From positions 17,273,360 through 17,337,359 of the forward strand of contig NW_022098031.1 of NCBI RefSeq assembly GCF_002288925.2: DNA of 64,000 nt, read 5' to 3'. This document shows, in pieces, positions 1 through 10,937 of this stretch (position 1 is its first letter; the number at the start of each line of letters is the position of its first letter). A model generated the notes under the pieces. That model was not told where the DNA came from. It searched no databases and worked only from the letters and a program-made list of their open reading frames with translations. The DNA is from Delphinapterus leucas. Taxonomy: Eukaryota > Chordata > Mammalia > Artiodactyla > Monodontidae. A program made the position numbers and the translations under genes.

Positions 1-270
1 ACTCAGGCCGGGGGTGAGGGGGGGGAAGGAGGGGCACTGCGTGCGGGGCGGGCCTGCGGCGTCAGAGGCGGCGTGACGTTGCGGCAGAGGCCGGCGTGAC
101 GTTGCACCAGCCTGAGGCCCGCCGTGCGTTCTCCCGGGGAAGTTGTCCCTGGTTCCCGGGAACCTGGCAGTGGCGGGCTGCACAGGCTCCGCGGAAGAGG
201 GGTGTGGAGAGTGACCTGCGCTCGCACACAGGCCCCCTGGTGGCGGCAGCAGCAGCCCCAGCGTCTCCCG

Positions 271-397
271 CCCGTCTCTGGGGTCCGCGCTTTTAGCCGC
301 GGCTCGCGCCCGTCTCTGGGGTTCGCGCTTTTAGCCGCGGCTCGCGCCCGTCTCTGGGGTTCGCGCTTTTAGCCGCGGCTCGCGCCCGTCTCTGGAG
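271..397 (-). repeat. 38-bp tandem repeat (3 copies plus a partial fourth) in the L1 5' UTR
   Basis: The motif CGTCTCTGG starts at 273, 311, 349 and 387, an exact 38-base period. The copies are nearly identical; the first has a C where later ones have T (GGTCCGCG versus GGTTCGCG), and the fourth is cut after about 11 bases. Each unit contains a short GC-rich palindrome-like core (AGCCGCGGCT). Variable tandem units in a 5' UTR are known for mouse L1 monomers; whether this one affects promoter strength is not shown here. Confidence 0.92.
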
Positions 398-1038
398 TTC
401 CTTTAAGCAGCGCTCTTAAACCCCTCTCCTCGCGCACCAGGAAACAAAGAGGGAAGAAAAAGTCTCTTGCCTCTTCGGCAGGTGCAGGCTTTTCCCCGAA
501 CTCCCTCCCGGCTAGTCGTGGTGCACTAACCCCTTCAGGCTATGTTCAAGCCGCCAACCCCAGTCCTCTCCCTGCGCTCCGTCCAAAACCGAAACCCGAG
601 CTTCAGCTCGCAGCCCCGCCTGCCCGGGCGGGTGAGCAGACAAGCCTCTCGGGCTGGTGAGTGCCGGTCGGCACCGATCCTCTGTGCGGGAATCTCCCCG
701 CTTTGCCCTCCGCACCCGTCGCTGTGCACTACTCCTCGGTCCCGAAGCCCCCCCCTCCGCCTCCCGCAGTCTCCGCCCGCAGAGGGGCTTCCTAGTGTGT
801 GGAAACTTTTCCTCCTTCACAGCTCCCTCCCAGTGGCGCAGGTGCCGTCCTTATTCTTTTGTCTCTGTTTTTTCTTTTTTTCTTTTGCCCTACCCAGGTA
901 CGTGGGGAGTTTCTTGCCTTTTGGGAGGTCTGAGGTCTTCTGCCAGCCTTCAGTAGGTGTTCTGTAGGAGTTGTTCCACGTGTAGATGTATTTCTGGTGT
1001 ATCCGTGGGGAGGAAGGCGATCTCCGCGTCTTACTTTT

Positions 1039-1048
1039 CCGCCATCTT
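1039..1048 (-). promoter_or_regulatory. YY1-type site at the 5' end of the L1
   Basis: On the minus strand the bases read AAGATGGCGG, matching the core YY1 consensus, about a dozen bases inside the inferred L1 5' end. In human L1 a YY1 site at this position directs accurate transcription start. Function here is inferred from motif and position only. Confidence 0.55.
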
Positions 1049-1121
1049 CAAGGTCCCCCCTGTATATGTATTTGAATGTCACTGTGTATGCATGTGGGTA
1101 TATGTCTGCTTATGGAGCTTT

Positions 1122-1328
1122 TTTTTTTTTTTTTTTTGGTACGCGGGCCTCTCACTGTTGCGGCCTCTCCCGTTGCGGAGCGCAGGCTCCGGACGCACAG
1201 GCCCAGCGGCCATGGCTCACAGGCCCAGCCGCTCTGCGGCATGTGGGATCTTCCCGGACCAGGACACGAACCCGTGTCCCCTGCATCAGCAGATGGACTC
1301 TCAACCACTGGTGCCACCAGGGAAGCCC
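1122..1328 (-). mobile_element. CHR-type SINE (short cetacean form), antisense
   Basis: The body begins (on the minus strand) with GGGCTTCCCTGGTGGC and carries tRNA-like A and B boxes, ending in an A tail that appears as a T run at about 1,121-1,137. It is flanked by a 15-bp target-site duplication TGCTTATGGAGCTTT at 1,107-1,121 and 1,329-1,343, identical on both sides. That marks a fairly recent L1-driven insertion. A frame of about 90-130 codons runs through it on either strand and is not a gene. The SINE family is derived from tRNA-Glu and is found in cetaceans, hippos and ruminants. Confidence 0.95.
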
Positions 1329-1343
1329 TGCTTATGGAGCTTT

Positions 1344-2085
1344 AATGGTTCTTAGTGAAACTCTCTGGATGTGGTGGACAGGATTTTAAAAGCTTGAGTG
1401 CAGAGCATTCCTCAGGGTTCGAGGAAGAGTTTTACTATGCTTGAATTAGCTGGATCTTTGTAGCTATATCCTCCCTTGAGTAAACTTATCAGAATTGAAG
1501 AATGACACAATCAGTTTGTAACTTGCTCCCCTCTGGAAATCCCAAGAAAGATGGGAAGAAAGCAGATTAGCAGTTAGATAAAGAAGTCACACCTTGGAGA
1601 GAACCAGCATAGAAGATTGACCGTGTTTTTATAGACAAGATGGAATAACAGTCCTTATGAAGGATAACCAGGAGTAGAACATGCTTCCTTTCATCCTAAT
1701 AATTTAATTAACAAATAATTAGGTGGGGGCTGTGATAGATCGGCATCCTTCTGAGGAGTGGGGTTTGGGTGGGAGTAAAGTGTGGATGAGGCCAAGCATG
1801 AGGTGTCAGAGCTCAAGTAGGGAGTGGAGATGCTAATGGGGGTGGGGAGACAGTGATGGCAATTAGAGATTGGTTCCATACTCTAGAGATTAATTTAATA
1901 AGTAATTATATTGAGAATAATGAGAACAAACTTTATCATTGTTAGAGAAAGGAGGTACAAATAGGAAAAGGAAGACCACTAGGAAGAACCTTGCAGTATT
2001 GCATTAGAATTAGAACTGCTGGTGTAAACATATATAGATATAAAAGCATATGTGTATGTATCTGTACACGTATATTCTAGCTCTG
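1344..2085. other. No gene or classified repeat recognised
   Basis: AT-rich sequence with only short chance frames. A purine-rich patch lies near 1,735-1,870. I recognise no repeat family, splice-bounded exon or RNA gene. Confidence 0.6.
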
Positions 2086-2089
2086 TCGA

Positions 2090-3155
2090 AAACTGATGAG
2101 TATCTACCAGTGTATTTTATTTCTAAATACAGTTCCCCCAAAAAAGGAAGCAGGGCTCCTTGGAAAAAAGACAGATCAAAGAATGATGGAAATATGTCAG
2201 AAAGACACAATTCACCTTCAAGAGGCTCCTACTGAACAAAACCTAGAACAATTTGTGCATCAAAATAAATAACCTGTTGAATAAAATAGCAACTCATGAG
2301 TTCATACTGATATAAATGAATGAATAGAAAGATATTCTTTGCAATAAAAATGCAACAAATAATTGTAGGAAAAAATAGTTTTTTAATAATTAGAAATAAT
2401 TATTAGAAAAGTACTGTTACGTAACCATCATAATAATAGTTGATTCAATCAAGAAAAGTCAGTGAAGATAAATGTCTAAGAAATAGAATGTTTATAGAGA
2501 CTTAGTTTACCTCTCATCAAAATGATTATTGCAGTGGAGAAAATATAGTCATCTCACAACGAAAAAAATTGGCAGAGATTGATTTAATCAAGTGAACAAA
2601 GTTAACTTCTCAAGAAATGGGAACACTGAAAGTACATGGACCTGATGAGGTGGAAGTCAAAGACTAAAGCATCACACTTGTGACAAATATGCCAAAAATT
2701 CACAACCTGAAACCAGTAATGATGAAAGTTCAGATAAACCCAAAGTGAGGTATATGCTACAAAATTATGCAGATGCAGATGTCTCAAGATCATGAATGTC
2801 AAAGACTTAATAAGAGTTTCATATTGGAGAATAATAGACATAACAAATCAGTATACATGACCTGAGATTGGCTCAGTTTTCTATAAACAACATTATTGAG
2901 ACTACTGGCAACAAGGATTAGATAGATCTATGGATTAGAGAGTAATAATGTATCAAACTTATTTTTTTATTTTCATGGTTTATTGTCTAGACACAGAATA
3001 AGATCCTTGTTTGTACAATTTACACACTAAAGTATTAGGTCGAGATGGGCCATTATGTCAGCAACATATGTTGCTCAGATGTCTTGGGGAAAAACTATTT
3101 GTATTAATTTTGTTACTATTTTGTAGTTTGAAGTTATTTCAAAATAAAAATTATC
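2090..3155 (+). mobile_element. Old L1 (L1M-type) 3' UTR fragment
   Basis: The order of blocks follows the remembered 3' UTR of mid-age mammalian L1: a 'ggattag...gtaatgtatcaa' block near 2,930-2,960, a 'tgtttattgtctag' block near 2,980, 'cactaaagtattagg' near 3,024, and a terminal 'gaagttatttcaaaataaaaa' block at about 3,130-3,150. It is 5' truncated and heavily diverged. Its 5' limit is uncertain, perhaps 2,090-2,300. A CHR SINE sits immediately after its A-rich end. Confidence 0.7.
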
Positions 3156-3161
3156 TTTCTT

Positions 3162-3371
3162 GGGCTTCCCTGGTGGCTCAGTGGTTGAGAGTCCACCGGC
3201 CAATGCAGGGGACACGGGTTCGTGCCCTGGTCTGGGAAGATCCCACATGCCGCGGAGTGGCTGGGCCCGTGAGCCATGGCCGCTGAGCTTGCGTGTCCGG
3301 AGCCTGTGCTACGCAACGGGAGAGGCCACGACAGTGAGAGGCCCCTGCATATTGCAAAAAAAAAAAAAAAA
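3162..3371 (+). mobile_element. CHR-type SINE (short cetacean form)
   Basis: Full-length copy: start GGGCTTCCCTGGTGGC, A box in TGGTGGCTCAGTGG (3,171-3,184), B box GGTTCGTGCCC (3,217-3,227), and an A tail to 3,371. It landed just behind the A-rich end of the L1 fragment. Flanks are similar (ATTATCTTTCTT and AATATTTTTCTT), so the duplication has probably decayed. Confidence 0.94.
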
Positions 3372-4445
3372 TATTTTTCTTTTAAAAAATGCCATTTTTA
3401 CCAATGTGATTATAGGAAATCCAAATTAATAGTGTAAACCTGTGGAGACTCATATTTAGTTCTATTTGTCATTAATTATATTATGTAAGATTTGCCATAT
3501 CTTTCAAGCTTCATGGACCTCATACTTTAGGAGACCTGACTTAGATTAAGTCTATGCTAAAGCTATGGCAATTTTACTCCCTTTTCAGGCTCTTCCTAGT
3601 GCCAAACTCATTGTGAATTATTCATAACTGAAGAACACTTTGGAATCAGCAAAATCGCTCTTGTTGATAATTGACTTGGAGTTTCTGTCCTGATAACTGA
3701 ATTTTACTCCATTTCCCTGTATTCATTCCTTTTCTTAGAGAACTGTCTAGAAATGTAGTACTTCTACAACTGAGATCTTGTTATTATCTTTCCGATTTAC
3801 CTCGCTAACATAGTACAAACTTTTAACCACATCCTCTGTCCAAATTAGATTTCTGCTCCTTTTCAACCCCCTAGTCTCTAACTGCCGTTAGACTTCACTG
3901 ATACCACGTCTTCAAATCTTAGAACCTTTGTGCAGTACTAGCCTTGGATTGATCTTAATGTTTTACTCATCTTACAGCATTATAACTTCGTTATATTGAT
4001 GTTTATTATGTGCAGTTGCATTGTAGCAATTCATAAAACAATGTAGTTTCCTGTATTTGGATTTATAGCAGCTTGGTTCCAAAAGAAGAAAGATGATGTC
4101 CCCAGATTAAAAATATATCTTGATCACTTTTCCTATAAGGAAAGCACATACTATATATAATGGAATGTGATAAATATTTATGGAATCAACACAAGTGGAA
4201 TATAATACATGCCTTGGGGGGGGAATAGGTTAAATGAAGAAGATTAAAATGACTTATAAAATATTCTGCATTGTTTTGTGAAATGCCAAATCTTCTGACT
4301 CAGTATCTAGCTGTAGAAGATTTTGCTAAGAAACTGAATGATAATTTCATTTCCTTGTTCACTAGAATGAGGAACTTTATGCTTTTAGGTATGCCTCAGG
4401 CGGTGTTCCTTCCCTTTTCAATTATTTATCGATCATATACTATTG
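3372..4445. other. No gene or classified repeat recognised
   Basis: AT-rich unique-looking DNA with frames no longer than about 65 codons near its right end. Nothing in it matches a gene or repeat that I know. Confidence 0.6.
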
Positions 4446-4985
4446 CAATATTATTCACTCATTAATTCATTGAATACTTATTGAATAATGTGCCAAACCC
4501 TTTGCCAGGTGATGAGTATATAGAGATAAATAAGTACCTGCATTCCTTTTTTAAAAAATTTATTTATTTATTTATTTATATTTGGTTGTGTTGGGTCTTC
4601 GTTGCTGCACGGGGGCTTTCTCTAGTTGCGGCGAGCGGGGGCTACTCTTCGTTGCGGTGCGTGGGCTGCATTGTGGTGGCTTCTCGTTGCAGAGCACGGG
4701 CTCTAGGCATGCGGGCTTCAGTAGTTGTGGCACACGGGCTCAGTAGTTGTGGCTCACGGGCTCTAGAGTGCAGGCTCAGTAGTTGTGGCACATGGGCTTA
4801 GTTGCGCCACAGCATGTGGGACCTTCCTGGACCAGGGCTCCAACCCGTGTCCCCTGCATTATCAGGCGGATTCTTAACTACTGCACCGCCAGGGAAGTCC
4901 TAAGTACCTGCATTGTTATAACTCACAATCTATCAGGGAGGCAGATCCCTATATATTCTTAAAAAGGAAGGACCTATTAACAGTG
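4446..4985 (-). mobile_element. L2 3'-end fragment (antisense), split by a SINE
   Basis: The left part (about 4,446-4,530) reads like the antisense L2 tail, with 'ttcattgaatacttattga' followed by a 'gtgccaaacccttt' block. The right part (4,915-4,985), with 'aactcacaatctatcagg', continues the same consensus ('gagcttacaatctagtgg'). The long SINE interrupts it at 4,531-4,914. Confidence 0.6.
4545..4900 (-). mobile_element. Long-form CHR SINE (CHRL-like), antisense
   Basis: About 355 bp. It has the tRNA-like head (complement at 4,840-4,900) and the extended body with repeated 'agtagttgtggc' units seen at 4,719-4,790. The T-rich left end (ATTTATTTATTT) is the A-rich tail. The target-site duplication TAAGTACCTGCATT is exact at 4,531-4,544 and 4,901-4,914. 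A 106-codon frame through it is an artefact. Confidence 0.95.
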
Positions 4986-5084
4986 TGAAAGGAGGGACTA
5001 ATATTTTTTAGGTGCCGTGGACTTGATTCTTTATTTAAGGCGTTTCTTTTTATTCCCACAAGAACCTATGAAACAAGAATTGAT

Positions 5085-5330
5085 TTGTTTGTTGAACAGA
5101 TATAAATAGGATCCCTTACTATGTGTTAGGCAATATTCTAGGCTCTAGACATAAAGCTGTTAGTAAAGAAGACCGGAATATCTTTTCTTGTGGATCTTAC
5201 ATCTCTTTGGGGAAGAGAAACCAAAAGTAAACAAAATAGGTAAGCAGACTATTTATTGGATGTAATGATGATAAGAGCTATGAACATAAGGAAGATGAGA
5301 ACATTGAGTTCGGGTGGGTTACAGTTTTAG
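5085..5330 (-). mobile_element. L2 3'-end fragment (antisense)
   Basis: 'Ctatgtgttaggcaatattctaggc' at about 5,118-5,143, followed by 'catctctttggggaagag' near 5,200, corresponds to the antisense L2 tail block that reads 'ctatgtgccaggcactgttctagg'. It is old and diverged. Confidence 0.6.
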
Positions 5331-5399
5331 CAGTGTGAAAAGGGATATTTTTTGTTATGTAATATTTAATAATTTATTAGATTATTATTATTAAATATA

Positions 5400-5492
5400 G
5401 AAGTCAGGGTTCAGAGCAGGTAAGTTAATTTGCTGAAGGTCACACAGGATCTAGAAGAGCCCAGATTTAAACTCAGACTGCCTCTTCTTGTG
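5400..5492 (+). mobile_element. MIR core fragment
   Basis: The block 'ggtaagttaatttgctgaaggtcacacagg' near 5,419-5,449 and the following 'agatttaaactcagactgcct' match the conserved MIR core ('ttaagtaacttgcccaaggtcacacagc ... gattcgaacccagg'). Ancient tRNA-derived SINE relic. Confidence 0.78.
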
Positions 5493-7120
5493 ACTTCCTG
5501 CTGTTGTCAATACAGCTTATCACTTCCCAAGTGCCTATTTTTGCCACTACACCAATTTTACATAGAGGTTTTCTAAAAACATCAAATTTTCCTCCCCTTA
5601 AATATTCTTTCATCAATTAGATTGAAAAGGAGAATAACTTTGTGAATTGACTTTCCTGTCAGCAGTGAAAAATCTAGAGACCTTGGATAGCACCAGAGCA
5701 AGAGCTCATGAAGTACCTCAGTCAGTTAAGTGACTGATGTTAGGGTGACTTTTGGAAGTCAAAGTGTAGCACTGTGCTTGTGACATCTTGTAACTGCCTG
5801 CCTTTTCTAAGTCCCACAGAGTACACTGCAAGGAATTTCAAGCTTTCTACCTTCCTCTAAGTCAAAACACATCTGGCAGCAAAACCAGTAAATTTGGCAG
5901 CCAGCCAGCCTGTCAGACAGCAAATCCCTTTTGAGAGTCAGACTGGTGGAGCATGAATAAAGGAAGTTCACCATTATGCGTATTTACCTGGTAACCTGCA
6001 TCACCTTTATGTCCACTTCTTCAGCCCTCCTTATCATTTCTTTATAAATAGAACAGTGATTTCAGGTTCCTCAGGAATTTTCTAGCAGCTCTTATTCAAC
6101 CCTGGAGGATTAGCATGTTACTCTGACCAAAGCTAGTTGCCAGGTCACCACTTAAGCCCCTCAAAGACCTCCTAGCTGATTATTACTGCTGTTTTCTTCA
6201 TATTATTGAAGGATTTATACTTTCTTTTAGCCATCAATCTATCCAGATTGAATAAAATCTGTTGGCCCAGGATAACTCCTGTGAATTTTTCAAGTACTAC
6301 ACAGTGCCACATTGTCTTGAGTTAGTTAATCCTATAAAACACTTTTGGAAACCATTTGAAAAACTCTTATGTGGAATGCCATGTAAAAAGAAAGTGCACA
6401 TTATCATGTTTTCAGAAGCATTGCGTAAGACCACTTCTGGTATTTCAAGTCGGGAATACTCTAAATGGGGTTATAATGGAAGAGAAAGTCCTACTATTCC
6501 ATTCCATCTTATTTTTTTCCCTGGTACAGCTTACACTTTCTGGAATTTACTAAAGAACGATCTGTTTTCTGGCATAACTGCTACTTTCTCTAGAGAAGTT
6601 TGTTGCATTTATGTTTTATATATTCTTACATCTTTCTAATACCAATATACTACTAATAATGTATTTCAAGTCAAGTTTTATAAACCAGTTTATTAGCTTG
6701 GAAATAGTTTTATAATATGACAATTATATAGCAATATATGCTTGTCATTTTAGATGAGAGGCCCTTAAAATTACCTCAGCTTTTAGAGTTTTAGTCAGTT
6801 TTACTACCTGCTATGTCAAACCTCTCAAATTTCTAAATTTCCATGATTGTAGTTCAGTGACTACTTTAATGTCCCATGTTATTCTTTGAATCCCATAGCA
6901 GTTGCACGAGGAGGTGATTGGCAATAAATGTGTGCCCTGAATTCATCTGAAAACTTACTCTTGATGCCTTTATTTTACTTGCTTACCCACAACTTTCTGA
7001 ATCCAAGGCAAGCTCCTGAAACTGTTGCAAGACAATCAATCAGCATTGCAAGCTGCCAAAAACCTGTGTGTCTATCCCTTGTATCACTGTTAATAATTTT
7101 GGATTCTCTCCCCATCATGG
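5493..7120. other. No gene recognised; contains one 125-codon chance-like frame
   Basis: Unique-looking AT-rich sequence. A frame of 125 codons (6,262-6,639, +) has no domain or family I recognise; its composition is that of AT-rich intergenic DNA. A short CAGCC-repeat patch lies at about 5,900-5,912. Nothing else stands out. Confidence 0.55.
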
Positions 7121-7124
7121 AATT

Positions 7125-7235
7125 TTAGGATATCAGAGCTAGAAGCTTCCTAGAGAGCTTATTTAATACAGTTTCCTAAGTTTACAGATGAGAAGTCATT
7201 TGCTCAATGTTATACAGATAAAACAATGGATATTG
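7125..7235 (+). mobile_element. MIR/L3-like ancient fragment
   Basis: The order 'tcagagctagaagcttcctagagagcttattt', 'tttacagatgagaagtcatttgctcaatgttatacag' follows the remembered mammalian-wide consensus with 'gatgaggaaactgag...ttgcccaaggtcacacag'. It is strongly decayed, so the exact family is uncertain. Confidence 0.55.
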
Positions 7236-7239
7236 GACT

Positions 7240-7925
7240 CTCTGTTAAGCAGAATTCTAAAGTGGTTTCTAAGATTCCTACCTCCTGGTATAAATGCCTT
7301 TTATGTATAATCTCTTGCATTTGAGTGCTGGTGAGTGAAATAATAGGTTATCACCTCCTTGATTCGTTACGGTATATGGCAAAGGTGAGGAAATTTTTGG
7401 ACATATAGTCCAGATCCCTACTAAGTTGACTTTAAGATAATCAAATGGAAGATTAGCCTCACGGGGCATGGTTAAATCAGATGAACTCTTTAAAAGAAAA
7501 TCTAGAGGTTAGAGGTAAAATAAGCCAGAGAGATTAGAAGCAACAGAAATTCTCCTACTGGTACTGAAGAAGCAAACAACCATGTTGCAAACCGACTGTG
7601 GAGGGATCTGTGTGGCAAGAACCTGAAGGTGGCCTGTTGGAGCTGAGCGACCCCCAGATGATAGACAGTAATTAAGTAGTGAATTCAGTCCTGCAAGAGT
7701 TTGAATTCTGCTAACAACAGGTAGTTGGAATAGAATCCTGAACCCCAAATGAGACTGCAGCCAGACTGACACTTTTACTTCAGCTTGGTGAAACTCTGGG
7801 TAGAGAACCCTTTAACCTATCTAGCCTGGACTCCTAACTCATGAAAGCTGTGAGATAATGTATCTGTATGATTTTAAGCAACTAAATTTTTGTTACTTAT
7901 TATACAGAGATAGAAAACTAATACA
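7240..7925 (+). mobile_element. MaLR (MLT1-type) LTR
   Basis: The 3' half carries the diagnostic run 'aaagctgtgagataatgtatctgtatgattttaagcaactaaatttttgttac' (from about 7,844) and ends with 'gaaaactaatac' at about 7,914-7,925. These correspond to the MLT1 polyadenylation region and 3' end. The 5' half has 'taggttatcacctcc' and 'agataatcaaatggaagattagcc' blocks. It is a solo, non-coding, ancient LTR of the ERVL-MaLR group; the subfamily is not assigned. Confidence 0.72.
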
Positions 7926-10315
7926 AAGCATAACTGAGGTTTTTTAAAATTCCAAAATCAGTGACTTTTTCAATATATTACTCAATGTTTGTTAATATCA
8001 CATGTGTAATAAAGTTAAGGACCACGTAAGTCAAATATAGATATTACTTCTTTTCGTACAACTAACCATTATCTTCATGTTTTTGGACACTTACTTCATA
8101 TGTCCAAACTGTGACAGAATAAAATCTGTCACAATCTGTGCATCCATATACATTGGTATTCATTAATTTATTACTTAAAAGCAAACATGATAATATCTGT
8201 ATTTTCTTTGTTATTTTTCTAGTACTAGATGACAAAAATATTAAATACAATGAAGTCAAAAGAATATCTGGTTTCCATTCAAGAGATAAATTTGATTTCC
8301 CAGGAGTAAATATAGAAAGAAAAGAAAGTATGACAGAGCTAATAAATTGATAAATTGAACTCAGAAAAGGAAATCATCTTTATTACTCTCAGTGTGAAAG
8401 CCTGATTCTTGTTTCAAGCCATACATATCTGTACTGTTTTTCCAAATTTGCCAGATATACCTTTAGGGAAATCAGTTGCTTTTGATTCTGCTGGATTCCC
8501 TCTGTATATTGGAAAAAATATTCTTTAACATTTTTCTACCTTATAGGTAAGCTTCAACAGAGATATAAAACTGAAACAATTTCCTACATCTATAAACTAT
8601 GTTTCTTTGAAAACATAAGTAGGCCTAGACCCTATTCTAATTCATTTAAATATGAAGAAGAGGCTGTTTTACACAATACCGATACTTATGTAAAATTCAA
8701 CAAGTGGTTGAATTCATTGTTACCAGAGTTCACATTCATGTATGAAGAAAAACTTAAAAGTGGGAGATTTAATCAGAAGTTGTGGTTACCATGGGTGAAA
8801 TCTTCAATTTAAGTCCAAGGAAATGTGTGAAAACTCACTGATCTAAAATAACTGTACTTTCCTTTTTTTTTTTTTTAACTGTGCTTTCCTAATGATGGCC
8901 ATATAATCTCTGCCTATGTTTAGAAAATTATTTCATGTTTTTCAAAACTCAGGATGTTATATACTTGTCTGAGACAAATAAGAATAAAAACAATTTAACA
9001 TGCCATTATGTTCAAAAAGGTTAATTCTCATTTTAATTTCCCTTTTAATATGATCATTATATATTTGTATGTAACAAATATTAAAAAAAGGAAAACTTAC
9101 TTTGCAAGGGCATCTCTTCTAGACAACATTCAAATGGAGGAAATTATACGAGGCATGTACATCAGGAAATAGGAATCTTGAACACCATCTGAGAATTCTG
9201 CTTACTATGACATCCAGTATCCATTATGTTTTATCTATGTAGCTTTGATCAGTTTACTTCTTTTCCCATCTGTAAAATTAGGTAATTCAAATCAAACTAA
9301 AGTCATTAGAAAATGTTGATGTGTCTAAAAACTACAAATTTGCAAGTTCTTCATCTTAATTTAATATATAGACCTGGATAGTAGTATGCTGGAGCCCCAT
9401 TTTACTGGCTCATGAGAGCTGGTTGTGCACACCATTGTCCAAGTCTGCATTCAGTGATGTCACACCAGTAGCTTACAACTGGCCATAGTGAGAGTATGGT
9501 AAATGGTAAATGTAACAAATCAGAGTGTTTCTTTTCTTTTTTGCTTTTAAATATCACATTCAAGAAAAAAGAGACATAAAGAACAGATAGTAGGAAAGCA
9601 AATAAGAGCTAGATCATGGTTATCTTAAAAACGTAATAGGCCAGTCTGCTCAAAAGAAACCCTAATACCATTCAAGAAGTATAAGAACTTATCTAAATAG
9701 CAGTGCTATTTTTAGTTACATTTTATTGTAGGGAACTGTTTAACTCTTTTTAAAATAGAAATAGATTGCTTTTACTGAAGTGACTTCATGGCCTATTTAG
9801 TATGTCTTTTCTTTTCCTCATTTTTTCCAAGCATGGAAAAAATATGGTCTTTGTCAAAAACAAAACAAAAATGCATGCAGGTATCTCCTATCCTTCCATA
9901 ATGTTGTTGCATTTCCTTTGTGACTGTTTCTTTTAAATGGAATATTTTTTCTACCAGTACTTAATTTGATTATTGCTATGATTGGATTTAGATGTACCAT
10001 CTTACTATTGATTTGCTATTGGTGCATTTTTTTTGTCCCTCTATTCATTTTCTTTTCTGTCTTCTTTTGGATTATTTCAATATATTTTTTTAATTTATCA
10101 AATGACCATTAGCTATACATTTTTGTAACTTTATTGACCAGTTCAAGGAAACTTCCTGAAGTCTATCCTATAAGTACCTTCTGATGAGTTCACTTCTTAA
10201 TTCCTCCAACCTTTATATATAAATATATTTTTTTCCCTTGGAAAAATACAGTGTTTTCTTTTGGAATCACTTAGATATTTATTTGCAAAGAACCTGTCTC
10301 TATCACATAAATGGA
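7926..10315. other. No gene recognised; minor MIR-like trace
   Basis: AT-rich DNA. A weak antisense MIR-like patch lies at about 9,235-9,300 ('gatcagtttacttcttttcccatctgtaaaatt'). A short frame at 8,138-8,350 is preceded by a pyrimidine tract ending in TAG at about 8,222, but there is no matching coding signal downstream. I call no gene. Confidence 0.55.
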
Positions 10316-10319
10316 TATC

Positions 10320-10400
10320 CTGATAAGCAAATTCCTTAATCTCTACAAACCTTCATTTCCTCAGTGATAAAAATTAGTTAAAAATATTTCCTTCCTGACA
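10320..10400 (-). mobile_element. MIR-like fragment (antisense)
   Basis: 'Aagcaaattccttaatctctacaaaccttcatttcctcagtgataaaa' resembles the antisense MIR core ('gcaagtcacttaacctctctgagcctcagtttcctcatctgtaaaa'). Short and diverged. Confidence 0.5.
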
Positions 10401-10450
10401 ACAGGAAGGAGTTTTATATAATTTAAAAATACTGATTTCTTCAAGAAAAA

Positions 10451-10492
10451 TACATATATATATATAAATATATATATATACACACAGTTATA
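10451..10492. repeat. (TA)n / (CA)n microsatellite
   Basis: Alternating TA from about 10,451 to 10,480, running into a short CACACA. A simple repeat, probably length-variable. Confidence 0.9.
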
Positions 10493-10604
10493 CTGAATCT
10501 AACTCAGAACCATCAACTCAGGGTTGCCAGATTTAATAAGTATTGAGGATGCCCAATTAAATTTGAATTATAGACAAAGAAATATTTTGATGGTACACAT
10601 ATTC

Positions 10605-10935
10605 ATATATTTTCTTTGATAAGTTTGTTTTCAGTTTAAGTTCTTTCATTTAGGTCTATGATCCATTTTGAGTTAATTTTTGTGTTTATATGAGATGAAT
10701 GTTCAACTTCATTTTTCCCCCAAATGTATATACTATTACTGTTAACAGTATTGTTCATTTAAAAGGCCCTCTCTCTTGCATTGAATTGCCTTGGAAACTT
10801 TTTCAAAGATCAGTTGATCATAAATGACTCTCTTTTGAAATACCTTGGAATACTATTCCATTATTAGGATTAAACTTACAAAATTGCCACATCATTTTCA
10901 TTATTAATAGCTTTATATTAAGTCTTGAAATACCC
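10605..10935 (-). mobile_element. L1 ORF2 fragment (antisense, old)
   Basis: 'Taggtctatgatccattttgagttaattttt' at about 10,651 and the following blocks to 'gatcagttgatcataaatg' near 10,826 are the complement of the ORF2 C-terminal coding region ('atttatggtcaa...ccaagacaattcaatgg...actcaaaatggatcatagacctaaatg'). It abuts the plus-strand L1 at 10,938. Because both segments contain the same ORF2 region, they are better explained as two insertions than as one inverted copy. Confidence 0.8.
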
Positions 10936-10937
10936 TT

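Larger units (their letters stand above)
1..1060 (-). mobile_element. L1 5' UTR (promoter end of a minus-strand L1 extending left of the window)
   Basis: This GC- and CpG-rich block looks at first like a gene-promoter CpG island. Read on the minus strand it begins at about 1,060 with a short G run, then AAGATGGCGG (complement at 1,039-1,048), a YY1-type site in the place where L1 promoters carry one. The sequence matches my recollection of a cetacean L1 5' UTR, including the segment that ends in the CCGGCCTGAGT complement at the left edge. No ORF1 is present because the element continues beyond base 1. L1 5' UTRs act as internal RNA polymerase II promoters; activity of this copy is unknown. 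The alternative, a host CpG-island promoter, is less likely because the block ends abruptly in ordinary AT-rich DNA and no first exon is visible. Confidence 0.78.

Noticed and set aside
542..967. 141-codon plus-strand frame in the GC-rich block, possible N-terminal exon
   Set aside because: It lies antisense in the L1 5' UTR. GC-rich DNA has few stops, and overlapping frames on both strands are equally long.
957..1389. Several 90-132-codon frames with similar peptides recurring at 1,000-1,390, 3,011-3,429, 25,107-25,398, 27,154-27,549, 47,528-47,919, 54,141-54,446 and 60,906-61,181
   Set aside because: The peptides are alike because each frame reads through a copy of the same CHR SINE; they are not a gene family.
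3162..3371. tRNA genes suggested by A/B-box motifs in the SINEs
   Set aside because: The promoter boxes are from the tRNA-derived SINE head; there is no tRNA cloverleaf with acceptor stem, and the body continues into SINE sequence.
6262..6639. 125-codon open frame, longest not explained by a known repeat
   Set aside because: No recognisable domain, no splice or promoter context, and composition like the surrounding AT-rich DNA; a second frame overlaps it on the same strand.
8138..8350. Possible exon after the pyrimidine tract ending in TAG at about 8,222
   Set aside because: An in-frame reading starts in the tract itself, there is no good donor, and the sequence is AT-rich with no coding bias.
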